From NCBI GenBank assembly GCA_040954595.2, contig CM082597.2:558001-622000 (forward strand): a DNA stretch of 64,000 nucleotides. The letters run 5' to 3'. The notes below the pieces were generated by a model. It worked only from the letters and a program-made list of their open reading frames with translations, was not told the origin of the DNA and did not search any database. Origin of the DNA: Balanoglossus misakiensis. Its lineage: Eukaryota > Hemichordata. Shown one piece after another: positions 38,001-45,734 of this stretch; positions within the stretch are counted from its first letter, which is position 1, and each line of letters begins with the position of its first letter. The position numbers were made by a program, and so were the translations under genes.

Positions 38001-38267
38001 AAATCTGACCCTAGCTCTCCCACCTCTGAGCAAGCGGCCATGTTTGCCAGCGAGTCGGGCAAAGCAGGAGATCCACACAGAGCCAGTTACACGATGATCG
38101 AATCTGCTCCTCCTCAGAGCCTGTTGCCACAGCAATCATCATCCCCACACAGCACGGCATCAGAAGCCTATTTCCTAGCCGAGGAGTCCAATCCTTTCAC
38201 TGTCCGCGAAGACCACACTGATCACCATTTATCTCCACCAGGGATGGCAGGCGGACACTTTGAATGA
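13574..38267 (+). CDS. C2CD2L: C2CD2L/TMEM24-like SMP-C2 lipid-transfer protein with C-terminal C1 domain
   Basis: Nineteen exons close to 967 residues: 13574-13948, 23850-23945, 24100-24219, 25238-25342, 25559-25711, 25836-25926, 26253-26400, 26492-26556, 27644-27771, 28049-28265, 29490-29522, 29819-29974, 30728-30858, 32413-32494, 32739-32930, 36728-36872, 37091-37269, 37557-37638 and 37862-38267. Order of parts: N-terminal transmembrane anchor (about 29-50), SMP domain (about 88-285, with the SGSLPPK-type start), C2 domain (about 312-430), a Ser/Thr-rich linker with a KVE-RTV-P-GT-ITTVTT block typical of C2CD2/C2CD2L, an STLIIQGVSR block, a Lys/Arg-rich patch (about 636-660) and a full C1 signature at about 773-823. 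TMEM24 tethers ER to plasma membrane and moves phosphatidylinositol; its basic tail binds plasma membrane. The vertebrate protein is shorter (about 700 residues) and, as far as I know, lacks a C1. C2CD2 versus C2CD2L cannot be separated firmly; the DPAGT1 neighbour favours C2CD2L. The 33-nt exon 11 uses a GC donor. Confidence 0.9.
14568..14585 (+). repeat. G18 homopolymer
   Basis: Eighteen consecutive G, able to form a quadruplex. It directly precedes three copies of the ATGGCCGCC motif (14615-14700). Confidence 0.9.
14615..14700 (+). repeat. Triplicated CAAAATGGCCGCC motif
   Basis: TTCAAAATGGCCGCC-like copies at about 14617-14630, 14642-14655 and 14681-14694. Two of them continue into AAATTT. 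They resemble but do not equal the YY1 core. Confidence 0.6.
14752..14940. repeat. Two adjacent inverted repeats (possible MITE)
   Basis: Arms at 14790-14816 and 14835-14861 pair with few mismatches. Weaker pairing extends outward to about 14752 and 14890. Directly adjacent, a perfect 10-bp pair TGATTCACTA/TAGTGAATCA lies at 14890-14899 and 14931-14940. Confidence 0.6.
16471..16506. promoter_or_regulatory. Nuclear-receptor palindrome (AGGTCATGACCT) with extra half-sites
   Basis: AGGTCATGACCT lies at 16479-16490, inside the perfect 18-bp palindrome ATGAGGTCATGACCTCAT (16476-16493). GGGTCA lies 2 bp upstream (16471-16476) and a further AGGTCA lies at about 16500-16505. This is the classical zero-spaced inverted repeat bound by thyroid/retinoid-type receptors. 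Occupancy is unknown. Confidence 0.5.
18125..18194 (+). promoter_or_regulatory. POU octamer cluster in a 21-bp tandem repeat
   Basis: ATGCAAAT at 18125-18132, 18145-18152 and 18187-18194, and ATGCAGAT at 18166-18173. Start spacings are 20, 21 and 21 bp. TAATTATGCA-type homeodomain cores adjoin the last two. The last part is a 21-bp tandem repeat (ATATCAATTGTAATTATGCA-like). It is a candidate enhancer in intron 1. Confidence 0.45.
22036..22106 (+). mobile_element. Partial copy of a CCCTTTCAC inverted-repeat element
   Basis: TTTAACCCTTTCACCACCATGG followed by a GTCCAA segment and AGGTTGGACCTCT match the outer and inner parts of the fuller copy at 27899-27994. The right terminal repeat is missing here. 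Confidence 0.5.
25986..26220 (+). repeat. (GT)n/(GA)n compound microsatellite in C2CD2L intron 6
   Basis: About 24 bp of GT repeat runs into some 200 bp of imperfect GA-rich repeat (GAGAGA with AGAGAT and GTGAGT variants). It ends about 30 bp before the C2-domain exon acceptor at 26252, so it crowds the splice region. Confidence 0.9.
26714..26806 (+). other. C2CD2L: Candidate duplicated exon of the C2 domain
   Basis: After a pyrimidine-rich tract ending in AAG, a 93-nt frame begins in phase 1, exactly as exon 9 (27644) does. It encodes DKFLGQVSVSV, similar to DQFLGTAVVSM of exon 9. A GC donor (GCAAGT) at 26807 ends it in phase 1, so inclusion before exon 9 would keep the frame and add 31 residues. 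It does not end in the phase needed to replace exon 9. It is either a cassette exon or a decaying duplicate. Confidence 0.4.
27779..27898 (+). mobile_element. Diverged copy of the CAGTCAAACCTGT repeat family
   Basis: CAGTGAAACCTGTTATTACAG followed by GACACC..CTCTATT and a second AGGACAC..TCTATTAA resemble the ends of the copy at 37309. It lies directly beside the CCCTTTCAC element at 27899. Confidence 0.45.
27899..27994. mobile_element. MITE-like element with CCCTTTCAC/GTGAAAGGG termini
   Basis: Starts TTAACCCTTTCACCCCCA and ends TGGTGGTGAAAGGGTAA, giving imperfect terminal inverted repeats of about 17-20 bp on a 96-bp unit. Internal GGTCCAACC and GGACTGAACC are also inverted. Related copies lie at 22036 and 41350. 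Confidence 0.6.
29454..29466 (-). promoter_or_regulatory. DR1 / HNF4-type element
   Basis: TGAACTTTGACCT, which on the minus strand reads AGGTCAAAGTTCA, a direct repeat with 1-bp spacing. Another TGACCT lies at 29440-29445. The element sits 23 bp upstream of the 33-nt exon 11. Confidence 0.4.
29701..29712. promoter_or_regulatory. GGGTCATGACCT near-palindrome
   Basis: Differs from the perfect element at 16479 by one base. A further AGGTCA lies just upstream at 29692-29697. Confidence 0.35.
31189..31201 (-). promoter_or_regulatory. Perfect DR1 nuclear-receptor element
   Basis: TGACCTTTGACCT, minus-strand AGGTCAAAGGTCA, the consensus DR1 bound by RXR heterodimers and HNF4/COUP-type receptors. 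It lies in the intron after exon 13. Confidence 0.4.
36363..36418 (+). other. Possible remnant of the CTCCTGGACA/GTCCAGGGGTAA repeat family
   Basis: The stretch from ACTCCTGGACATCACA (about 36324) to GACGTCCAAGGGTTAA (about 36405-36420) resembles the two ends of the element at 41061-41152. It lies in the intron before exon 16. Confidence 0.3.
37309..37445 (+). mobile_element. Dispersed GGCCAC repeat (CAGTCAAACCTGT family)
   Basis: Begins ACAGTCAAACCTGTATAAG and GTGGCCACCTCTATA, and has internal CTGTGCAATTTATAAAGGCCA and CCTTGACTGGCCACTATAG. The copy at 49263-49412 shares the same internal blocks in the same order. Confidence 0.6.
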
Positions 38268-39540
38268 ACGCCAGAATATTAGTCATCAGTGAAGAATTCT
38301 ATACTACAACCGAGGCAATTATTTGAATCATTTGATCAGAAAGTTCATAAACCATTTTTCTTACAGGAACAAGATGGCTTTTTCTTCATTTCTTTTCCCC
38401 CAGCTGCAAAGTCTGGGAATTTTGTAGTTGTTGTGGAAACTGTATGAATATCACAGATACATGGCAAGAAGTTGTCATTGATAATCTTAACATGGTCTTC
38501 CATTATTGATCCAGAAAAATGGTTGTCTAAACTTTCTGAAAGTTCCTAGAACTGAAGTGTGTAAAAGTGGATTGCGTATAAAAATATCATCACATGATTA
38601 TGCTTTACCAAAAAGTGGTTAAAATACATGCATTTATAGTGTTGTGACCCCTAGTTGAAGATTCTAGTTTTGACCCCCAATTGAATTAGTATTAGTCTAG
38701 TGTTCTCGTTATCAAAACCACTTGAGTGAGATGTCGCTTTTTCATTTTTCACAAAAAAGAAGATAATTGTGATGAAAATCCTCAAAAAATTATATGCCGT
38801 AAAAATTGAGTTTTTTTATGTAGCAGTTTCAAGAATTTGGACACAGTTTGCCATGAAAAAAGTTAACAGAGTGTGGTTGAAAGTTCTACTAGTTAGCAAT
38901 TTTTACACTTTTGTCTAAAACTTCAGTTATTTCATTACTTAATTTCTTACATATTATTTATACAGTTTGTTATGGTTTCTTTGATTGTAAGTGATCAGTT
39001 TATTTAACTAGGTTTTTGATAATTTATTCTGAAATCCCATCTTGACACTTTAGTTGTAAGTTGTAAGAGTAAATTGAAGATCTTACAGTAGCGCTAACTA
39101 AATGTTACTTGCTCGGTACTTCATGGCAAAGATAGAGTAACTCATATACACCAATGCTATGATGGTATCGATCTTTGTGCAATGATTTTTGCCATGTCTA
39201 ATGCGATTGGTTTTTGCTTAAGTACAGTGTGTGTATGGCTAAGAAGTCGGTTTGCATCAACAAACAAGCTTTTCAGCAAGGTTTGCAACTAACACTTGCA
39301 GCTCTACTGAACACTGAGAATAATAAGAGCATGTCTGATGCAGTGTTTCGTCATAGCAACTCACTTTCATCCATTTTCTCCCAAGGTGCATCAAACATAA
39401 CACCGCACGTCTCAAAAATTTCTGTCATGTTTTACTAACCACCATCTTGTCACTTTCATTTCATCCCCAGGGAATATGTCGGTGACACTGCCGTCTAGGT
39501 AACAACATCTGTAGTCATGGTTACAATAAATCCATCAAAC
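38268..39540 (+). other. C2CD2L: 3' UTR of the C2CD2L homologue
   Basis: AT-rich sequence after the TGA at 38265-38267 with no coding signal. Candidate poly(A) signals AATAAA lie at 39535-39540 and 39877-39882. Confidence 0.5.
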
Positions 39541-41060
39541 ATGGACCCTCTTCATCTCTCCCATCATGCATTTCACCAGCTTAGAATCATGGGAAACCAG
39601 CAAGTGGTCAGAAGAGAAGACATTTGTTATGCTTGTGGTGTTTAAGCTGATATGGCAATGCTCTAACCACTAACAATTTAATGTGATATGTTCTGGTTAG
39701 CGAAAGATGTCACAGAAAGAGCACTCAAAGCTAGTTACAATAGTCGTTATCTGAGATATTGAATAACATGATAGCAGTGTTATATAATTATTTAACATTG
39801 AATTCAGAATGCAATTTGCAATAACTTATTCTAGTTATCACAATCATGATTGAAATGAGGAAATTTATCATTTTTCAATAAATTAAAATTTTATATTTCC
39901 CTGGCAGAATCATGGGCAATTCACAAATTCCTTGTCCTTTGTATTTTTATATTGGACTTCTGTCAAAACATTTCAAGGTTGTAAATGGCCGAATTCTTAG
40001 TGAGGTTGTTGTGGAAAATTTGTTAGACATGCATACAACATTCTTATTTACCTATTCTGATATTCCTGGTGTCTTCTTTGATATTTTACTATTAGTAATT
40101 GGACAAGTGGGATGGAAAAGCTTTAACATTTCATTGGCATCAGTGTTTTATTTCTATTTATTATGTGTGCTAGGAGAATTTGCTAAATAATGTATAATTT
40201 CGTCCATTTGTATTTGGTGCAGTACTAGTTCGTGACAGTGTCCATTTAAATTAGGTTGGTTGTCTAGAAGAAAATTATGATAGAATTTACCAAGTCATGA
40301 AATTCTGTATTTTTTGCATTCTCTCTGAGATCCATTTGTGCCTACAATGTGCTTTGCTATTCATAATTTCCCTTCATGTCAAAATGAATGCTTGTCAATG
40401 CCTTGTCTCTTCATAGCCAAAAGTTTGTTGCAAAATGTCAGTGTTGATTGCAGTTAACTTAAATCCTTCTTTCAAATACATGTTTTCTTACATCCATGTT
40501 TGACATTTGATTTGAATTAAGGTGCTCTACTTTCTTTCCTGCGAAAGTCCATCTTTGAAACTCTTCATGTATAGATTAATTGATTTACTGGTCTTGATTC
40601 TAGATGTGGATATGATACATGTATGTTATGGTGTACTTGTAAGGAGACATTGAGATGAGACATAAGGGTACAATTTTCATTGAATGACATAATACAAGCA
40701 ATCATGATCAGTGAACACTAGATTTGCAATCCTGAATTTTGATAGCTGGTCGGATTTTTTTTATTAAAAAAAATGAGCATGCTGTCTCTTAACTTCAAGC
40801 AACCAGGCAGCTGGTGAAATTTGATTCTCTGTAACCACAACTGTCGTACTTGTCAGCTTTTTCTGTTTTGATGAGTGACGTGTTCGTAAACTTCAAACAT
40901 TTTCCTTTTTTCAACAATTCAGTTGTCTTGTGTAAAATCTTGTCTTTTCAGAGCCTCTCCACTGTCCTGGTTCATTTATGTTTATGGGTCTTGATATCGC
41001 CTGTATACAATGTGCAGCTGTGTTAGTCGTATTTCATAGCTTTCCTTCAATTTCAGTTAA

Positions 41061-41152
41061 GTTTACCTCTGGACATGACTCCTGGACATTTTCCTTGCCT
41101 CCATCCCCAATGGTGGATGGGAAATACCCAGGTAGTCACGTCCAGGGGTAAC
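41061..41152. mobile_element. MITE-like element, 25-bp terminal inverted repeats
   Basis: Left end GTTTACCTCTGGACATGACT followed by CCTGG pairs with right end CCAGGTAGTCACGTCCAGGG followed by GTAAC, with a few mismatches. The unit is 92 bp, non-coding. Confidence 0.6.
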
Positions 41153-41349
41153 CATCACAATTCTAATATTTCATTGTCTTTGTAGCACATTGTATATACA
41201 CCGGTACTGCATTTAGAAGACATACCCACAATACTTTTGTGAGTTAGATTTCAATCTGTCTTTCCTGAGTCATAGCGAAAGTGTTCCATCAATTTACTTT
41301 GACAAATGACTTTGATTATTGCTGTGGTGAAATGAACCTACATTCAGGG

Positions 41350-41442
41350 TTTAACCCTTTCACTGCCATGGTTTGGTCCAATTTCATTGCTTTCTATGGG
41401 AAAGTTGGACTGGAAAGAGGGAAATGGGGGTGAGAAGGTTAA
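41350..41442. mobile_element. Third copy of the CCCTTTCAC element
   Basis: Starts TTTAACCCTTTCACTGCCATGG and ends GGGGGTGAGAAGGTTAAA, with internal TTGGTCCAA and AGTTGGACT, matching the 27899-27994 element in plan and length. Confidence 0.6.
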
Positions 41443-42114
41443 ATCCGGATAACAACATATGAAAATGAACCATTCTGTGCAACACCCGTTGCTGTTATTT
41501 TACAGGAGAAGTGCCAAAACTTGCAAATCCAAACGTTGAAATAATAGATTCTCTGGAACAAAGAGCAGTAGACACCACTTCTAAATGCAGGCAATATTCG
41601 GTTAAAATAGAAATATTTGAATTTTGTAGGTATAGACTATTAGAGTGCAATACTTCATGTAATTTCCGACCAGCAGGATTTTTAAAAGACATTATTTGCA
41701 GTTGTGTATGCATTTATTTGCAAAATTAAATGAAGGCACTTTGGTACAGATTCTGAGTTCCTTGTGAATTTTCTCAAGGAAATTAACCAACCTCATTTGT
41801 AACAGTTACATCAAATCAAACTTATTTAGCTATGAAAAGGAGTGTTAAGGAAGAAAGTTTTCCAAATCTTTCAATTCTTTAGTAAAATATGTGAGCAGTT
41901 GTTTTTAAATCAAAGAAGAAAACACATTGTTAAGCATCTTGTTTTCATATTGGATTTGTGATGTATGATTGTAAGAAAATACTCTGATGGAAGAGATCCG
42001 ATTTGGCATATTTTAAAAGTCTCACTGACCACTCAACCTATGCCTGTTTATAAATCCTTTCAAAAATAGTCATAGTTGACTGTCAAAATGCCTAAAAGAT
42101 TTGGAAAATTCTGG

Positions 42115-42120
42115 TTTATT
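42115..42120 (-). terminator. Poly(A) signal of the first paralogue
   Basis: AATAAA on the minus strand, 103 nt past the stop at 42223-42225. Confidence 0.45.
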
Positions 42121-42222
42121 TAAAATTGCATTTATCTTGTAGCTAAGGCTTCCAGATTAATATAGAATTGACTTTCATCTTCCATATATCTGTTGTACAT
42201 GCAGAGTGTCTCATTGTGAACA

Positions 42223-43644
42223 TTAGGGATTACGAGTGATGGTAGCAGCATACTGGTAGCTGCCAACATAATCTTGGACAGTTGGGTCGTAGTCTCCACC
42301 CCAGTCGACAAGGAGAACGTAGATGTGTTGATAGGCAGCCGTAGTAGTCGGCAAGATGACCGTGTTTATTAGCAGTTGGCTAGGGTTGCTCTTTACGACA
42401 TTAGGGTTGTCTACTTCACAGGGCAGTTTATCACAGATGTACTGAGTGTACGAGCTTATTCCGTCAGTTCCGAAAACCTGTGATGTGATGGAGTAACGGT
42501 CGGTTGTTTCTTTGTTGGGGCAGAAGGACACATTGAGAATGGCCTCGTCTTGGTACCTAAGCCTTTCTTCCTTAATCACATGGATAATCTCTTGGAGATA
42601 GATTAAGTCATCGTTCAGCATGTCAGCAGTTGCCATGGCAGCAGGATTTCGTATAGGCTTGTTTTCTTGCATCATGCCATTAGTCTGAGAATGTGAAAAA
42701 ACAATACAACTTCATGGGATTTGGCGACCTAGGCGAGCAATAAAAATCCAATATGGCCGACAGAATTTCAAGATGGCGGATGTCTTCAATGGGAGTTTAT
42801 ATGCAAAATTGAAGGTAGGTCATATTGAAACTTTATTTATGGTTTTAACCTTACACAAACACACAGACATCGGTATTTATTGGAGGAATTCATAAACACA
42901 TACCTGGCCAGTTGCAATAAACTGGACATTTACACTGAAGGAAATTCCAGTGACGTCACCAGCCTGTGTCACTACATACAGGTCACTTGTGGAGTTCCAT
43001 TTCTTAACCAGACAGTTTGGGACAGCTGCATTAGTTCCACCGTCATTAGAGCACAGGGCTTGTGATTTGGGCTAAGGGGGGGGGGGACAAAAATAAAGAG
43101 GAAGGTGCTTGTTAATTTTAGTTGTTACCATAGGCAGGGAAAGATTCTTGCCTTGTCTGTGTATGCTAGCCTTCCCGAACCATCTTCCACCCCCCCCCCC
43201 CCAAATAAAATCCACCCAACCCCACAGAAAACAAATGGTTATCCCCTTATGATTGAAATGAGTCGCCCAGCTTACCTTTTTCAGGTCATCAACTACATAG
43301 AAATACACGACACCTGCCGCCACCTTCCATCTCGGATTGCTGGTGAGAAGCACGGTCACATTGACTTCATCACCGATGAATTGTTTACAAGTAGTCGCTA
43401 CAAAAGTCTGTACCTGATTTGGGTTTGGAAACTGTACTTCGTTGGTGACGTATCTTGTGCCAACTTCAACTTGAATAGGGTCATTTGGAGCGAAGACGGT
43501 GTATGATTGTGCAGAGTGGACTATAAATAAAAATATGAAAAATAATTGTCTATTGGTCATAGAAATACATTCTAAGCAATAATTTACATATGGTGTGTAC
43601 TTACCAATTAATACAAAAAGTGCAAAGACAATCTTGAGTTCCAT
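42223..43644 (-). CDS. Secreted protein of unrecognised family, paralogue 1
   Basis: Four minus-strand exons (43605-43644, 43276-43520, 42904-43071, 42223-42684) close to 304 residues. Exon 1 is a 13-codon signal-peptide exon ending in phase 1. Exon 2 contains GTRYVT, FVATTCKQFIG and GVVYFYVVDD; exon 3 contains WNSTSDLYVVT; exon 4 contains SFCPNKETTD, VFGTDGISSYTQ and YVLLVDWGG. The same blocks, exon order and phases recur in the gene at 45735-48030, so this is a duplicated family. Several cysteines and N-glycosylation sequons fit an extracellular beta-rich protein. I do not recognise the family and assign no function. A TATA box lies about 100 bp upstream. Confidence 0.75.
42718..42830 (+). 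repeat. Dispersed repeat with CAAGATGGCGGA core (copy 1)
   Basis: GCGACCTAGGCGAGCAATAAAAATC.. then CAGAATTTCAAGATGGCGGA recur at 45409-45470 with few changes. This copy lies in intron 3 of the first paralogue. Confidence 0.5.
43076..43202 (-). repeat. Opposed G13 and C11 runs inside an intron
   Basis: Plus-strand G11 at 43076-43086 and C13 at 43190-43202. In the minus-strand transcript this places a G13 run upstream of a C11 run that forms the polypyrimidine tract next to the exon 3 acceptor at 43072. The two could pair. Confidence 0.8.
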
Positions 43645-43745
43645 TCTGAAAGGTGTTGTGAGCAATGGGATGACTGAACACTTTGCAGGATGGGGTGACT
43701 ATCAGAAGTATCCGCACAATTGGGGAAGGAACGAATATCCGTCTG

Positions 43746-43753
43746 TTATATAT
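43746..43753 (-). promoter_or_regulatory. TATA box of paralogue 1
   Basis: Minus-strand CATATATAA about 102 bp upstream of the ATG at 43644. Confidence 0.5.
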
Positions 43754-44627
43754 GCTCTAGTCAAGAGGCATCAATCATTCTTTATCGTGGGATATTGGCA
43801 TCGAATAAAATGATAACGCGTAAACGCCTCCAGGAAGTCTGGATCAGAGTCCATCTGCAGGATGCAGTTCACAAAAACGAAAGCTTGGTATTTAGAACAA
43901 AAAATACAGAGACAAAAGAGGAAGGTTTTTAAGTAACTTCCTTAAAGCCCTATGAGCTGCTACTATTAGCATCTTTATCCTTCACCGACGGCGACACTAT
44001 TTTGAATCCATTTAGATGTCTCCAGTTTGAGAAAAAACAGTATCTATCTACATTGCAATGATTAACCGTACACACCTTGCAAAAAATCTGCCAAAGTTCA
44101 ATTGCCTACTTGGACTTTATCATCTGCAATGACTAATGCAATGTACAGGGAAAACATGATCGACCTTAACACACATGTGTTTGATAATTTGGTAAAGATA
44201 AATCGCTTTCGATTCTATCTTTCTTTTTCTTAATTCTACTCGTCAATGACTATCGTCGTTAGCATTGTGTCCGTACTGCTGGACTCAAATGGTCATTTGA
44301 TGGATTGAATTTGACCTGCAGGTCGTGTACACGGAAGGAAACTGGACTACTTTTAAATAGATTTTGGTAGCTTGGCAACATAAGGCACTAATGAGTATAC
44401 ACTTTGTGATATCTATAGAATATTTATGAGCTTTTCGTCAAGGGTGTTTGGTCGCTAGAATTTTCTGTGTGATTATTTGCAATTTTGCATTTTCTGATAA
44501 TTCGTGTTTCATTTGTACTTATCTGGGAACATTATATCGTCAACAGATATCAAAGACAAATGTTTTAGACACATTATACATTTAGCAGCCTAGAGACATA
44601 AGCTCTAACTTTTGACTTTATTTTCAG

Positions 44628-44725
44628 GTATTTTTGTTCCTTGTACCAACTGCGATGTCTGGTTCTACTCCAATCAACATGCTGATGGGCCTATATCCAG
44701 TACTCTGCTTGTCAAGATAGCTTAA
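44628..44725 (+). other. Candidate orphan terminal exon
   Basis: A TTTTCAG acceptor is followed by a 98-nt frame (phase 1) ending in TAA. It encodes a cysteine- and aromatic-containing stretch (PCTNCDVWFYSNQHADGP) that looks like real protein. I found no upstream partner exon on the plus strand. It may be a remnant of a deleted gene or chance. Confidence 0.25.
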
Positions 44726-45408
44726 ATGTGAGTAACCGCCATTTTTGTTGTTAACAAATGAATTCTAGTCCGGACTTGAATTCAAAGTTTGCACAATATT
44801 AAACAGTGCTAACTATACTACTAGTAGTATATACGTATAGGTTGTGTTAACAAGCCGGATACTAGGCATTTCCCCATACTTCAAGGATTTGAACAAAAAC
44901 AGGCAGTAGACAGGCATATAACAAAAAAAAAACGGAAAATATAGGGAAAGGTTACACCTAGTTATGCTAATGTAGTAAGTGTAAGGTGAATGAGAGTTCA
45001 TGCATGGGGGATTCGTGTGACCGAGAAAACAGGCGTAAACAGACCACTTGTCTGCCAGCAATTTGACAAACCTGGGTGATAGATTACAGGAATGGTATTT
45101 GACATAGCGACACAGGATTGAACTGTTTGACAAGCTCAGTCCAACAGACCAGCAAGTCCATTATTTAAATGTGAAAATACGCAAATCCATCTGTCCAGAC
45201 ACCAACTAAGGGAACAAAACTAGGAAGGCACGCGTGTGGATTAGTTTAGCGTACTGTTTATTTCTACGAATTCTTCAAATAATCCAGTTACAATTTTCCT
45301 TAAAAGTGTATAACAATGCAGAGTAAGACTTTATGGATAGACAGATACTACTAATAACAGTTCGTACTGTATCAAAACCAATTCTCACTACTTTAAACAG
45401 GTTTAAGC

Positions 45409-45480
45409 CACCTAGGTGAGTGATAAAAATCTCGGCAGAATTTCAAGATGGCGGATTTCCGCCATGTTTAATAAATTGGA
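45409..45480 (+). repeat. Dispersed repeat with CAAGATGGCGGA core (copy 2)
   Basis: GCCACCTAGGTGAGTGATAAAAATC and GCAGAATTTCAAGATGGCGGA match the copy at 42718 in order and spacing after an internal deletion. Confidence 0.5.
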
Positions 45481-45734
45481 GACAACACTTGCAGAAATAA
45501 TCGAAAAAAATCAACCCTTTAAACTCTTAAGTCTACAGTTAGTCGTCAACTTTTCTACCCACAATGCAATCATTATAATGTGATTTGATCATCTAACACG
45601 AAGTAAAAACCTAGTATCTTGCCGCGTTTTGTTCGCTTTGCTTCCAAAACTTCTATGCTACCTAAGATATAATCACTTTTATCGCGCTGAATTTGACAGA
45701 GAAAGTCAGATCTCCTGCGATTGCTTTCAGACAT

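Larger units (their letters stand above)
39541..42110. other. Intergenic region with repeats
   Basis: No convincing exon. It contains two inverted-repeat elements (41061-41152 and 41350-41442) and AT-rich filler. Open frames at 39912-40190 and 41511-41729 have no splice or family support. Confidence 0.5.

Noticed and set aside
39912-40190. 92-residue hydrophobic frame
   Set aside because: AT-rich sequence, no splice sites, no recognisable domain.
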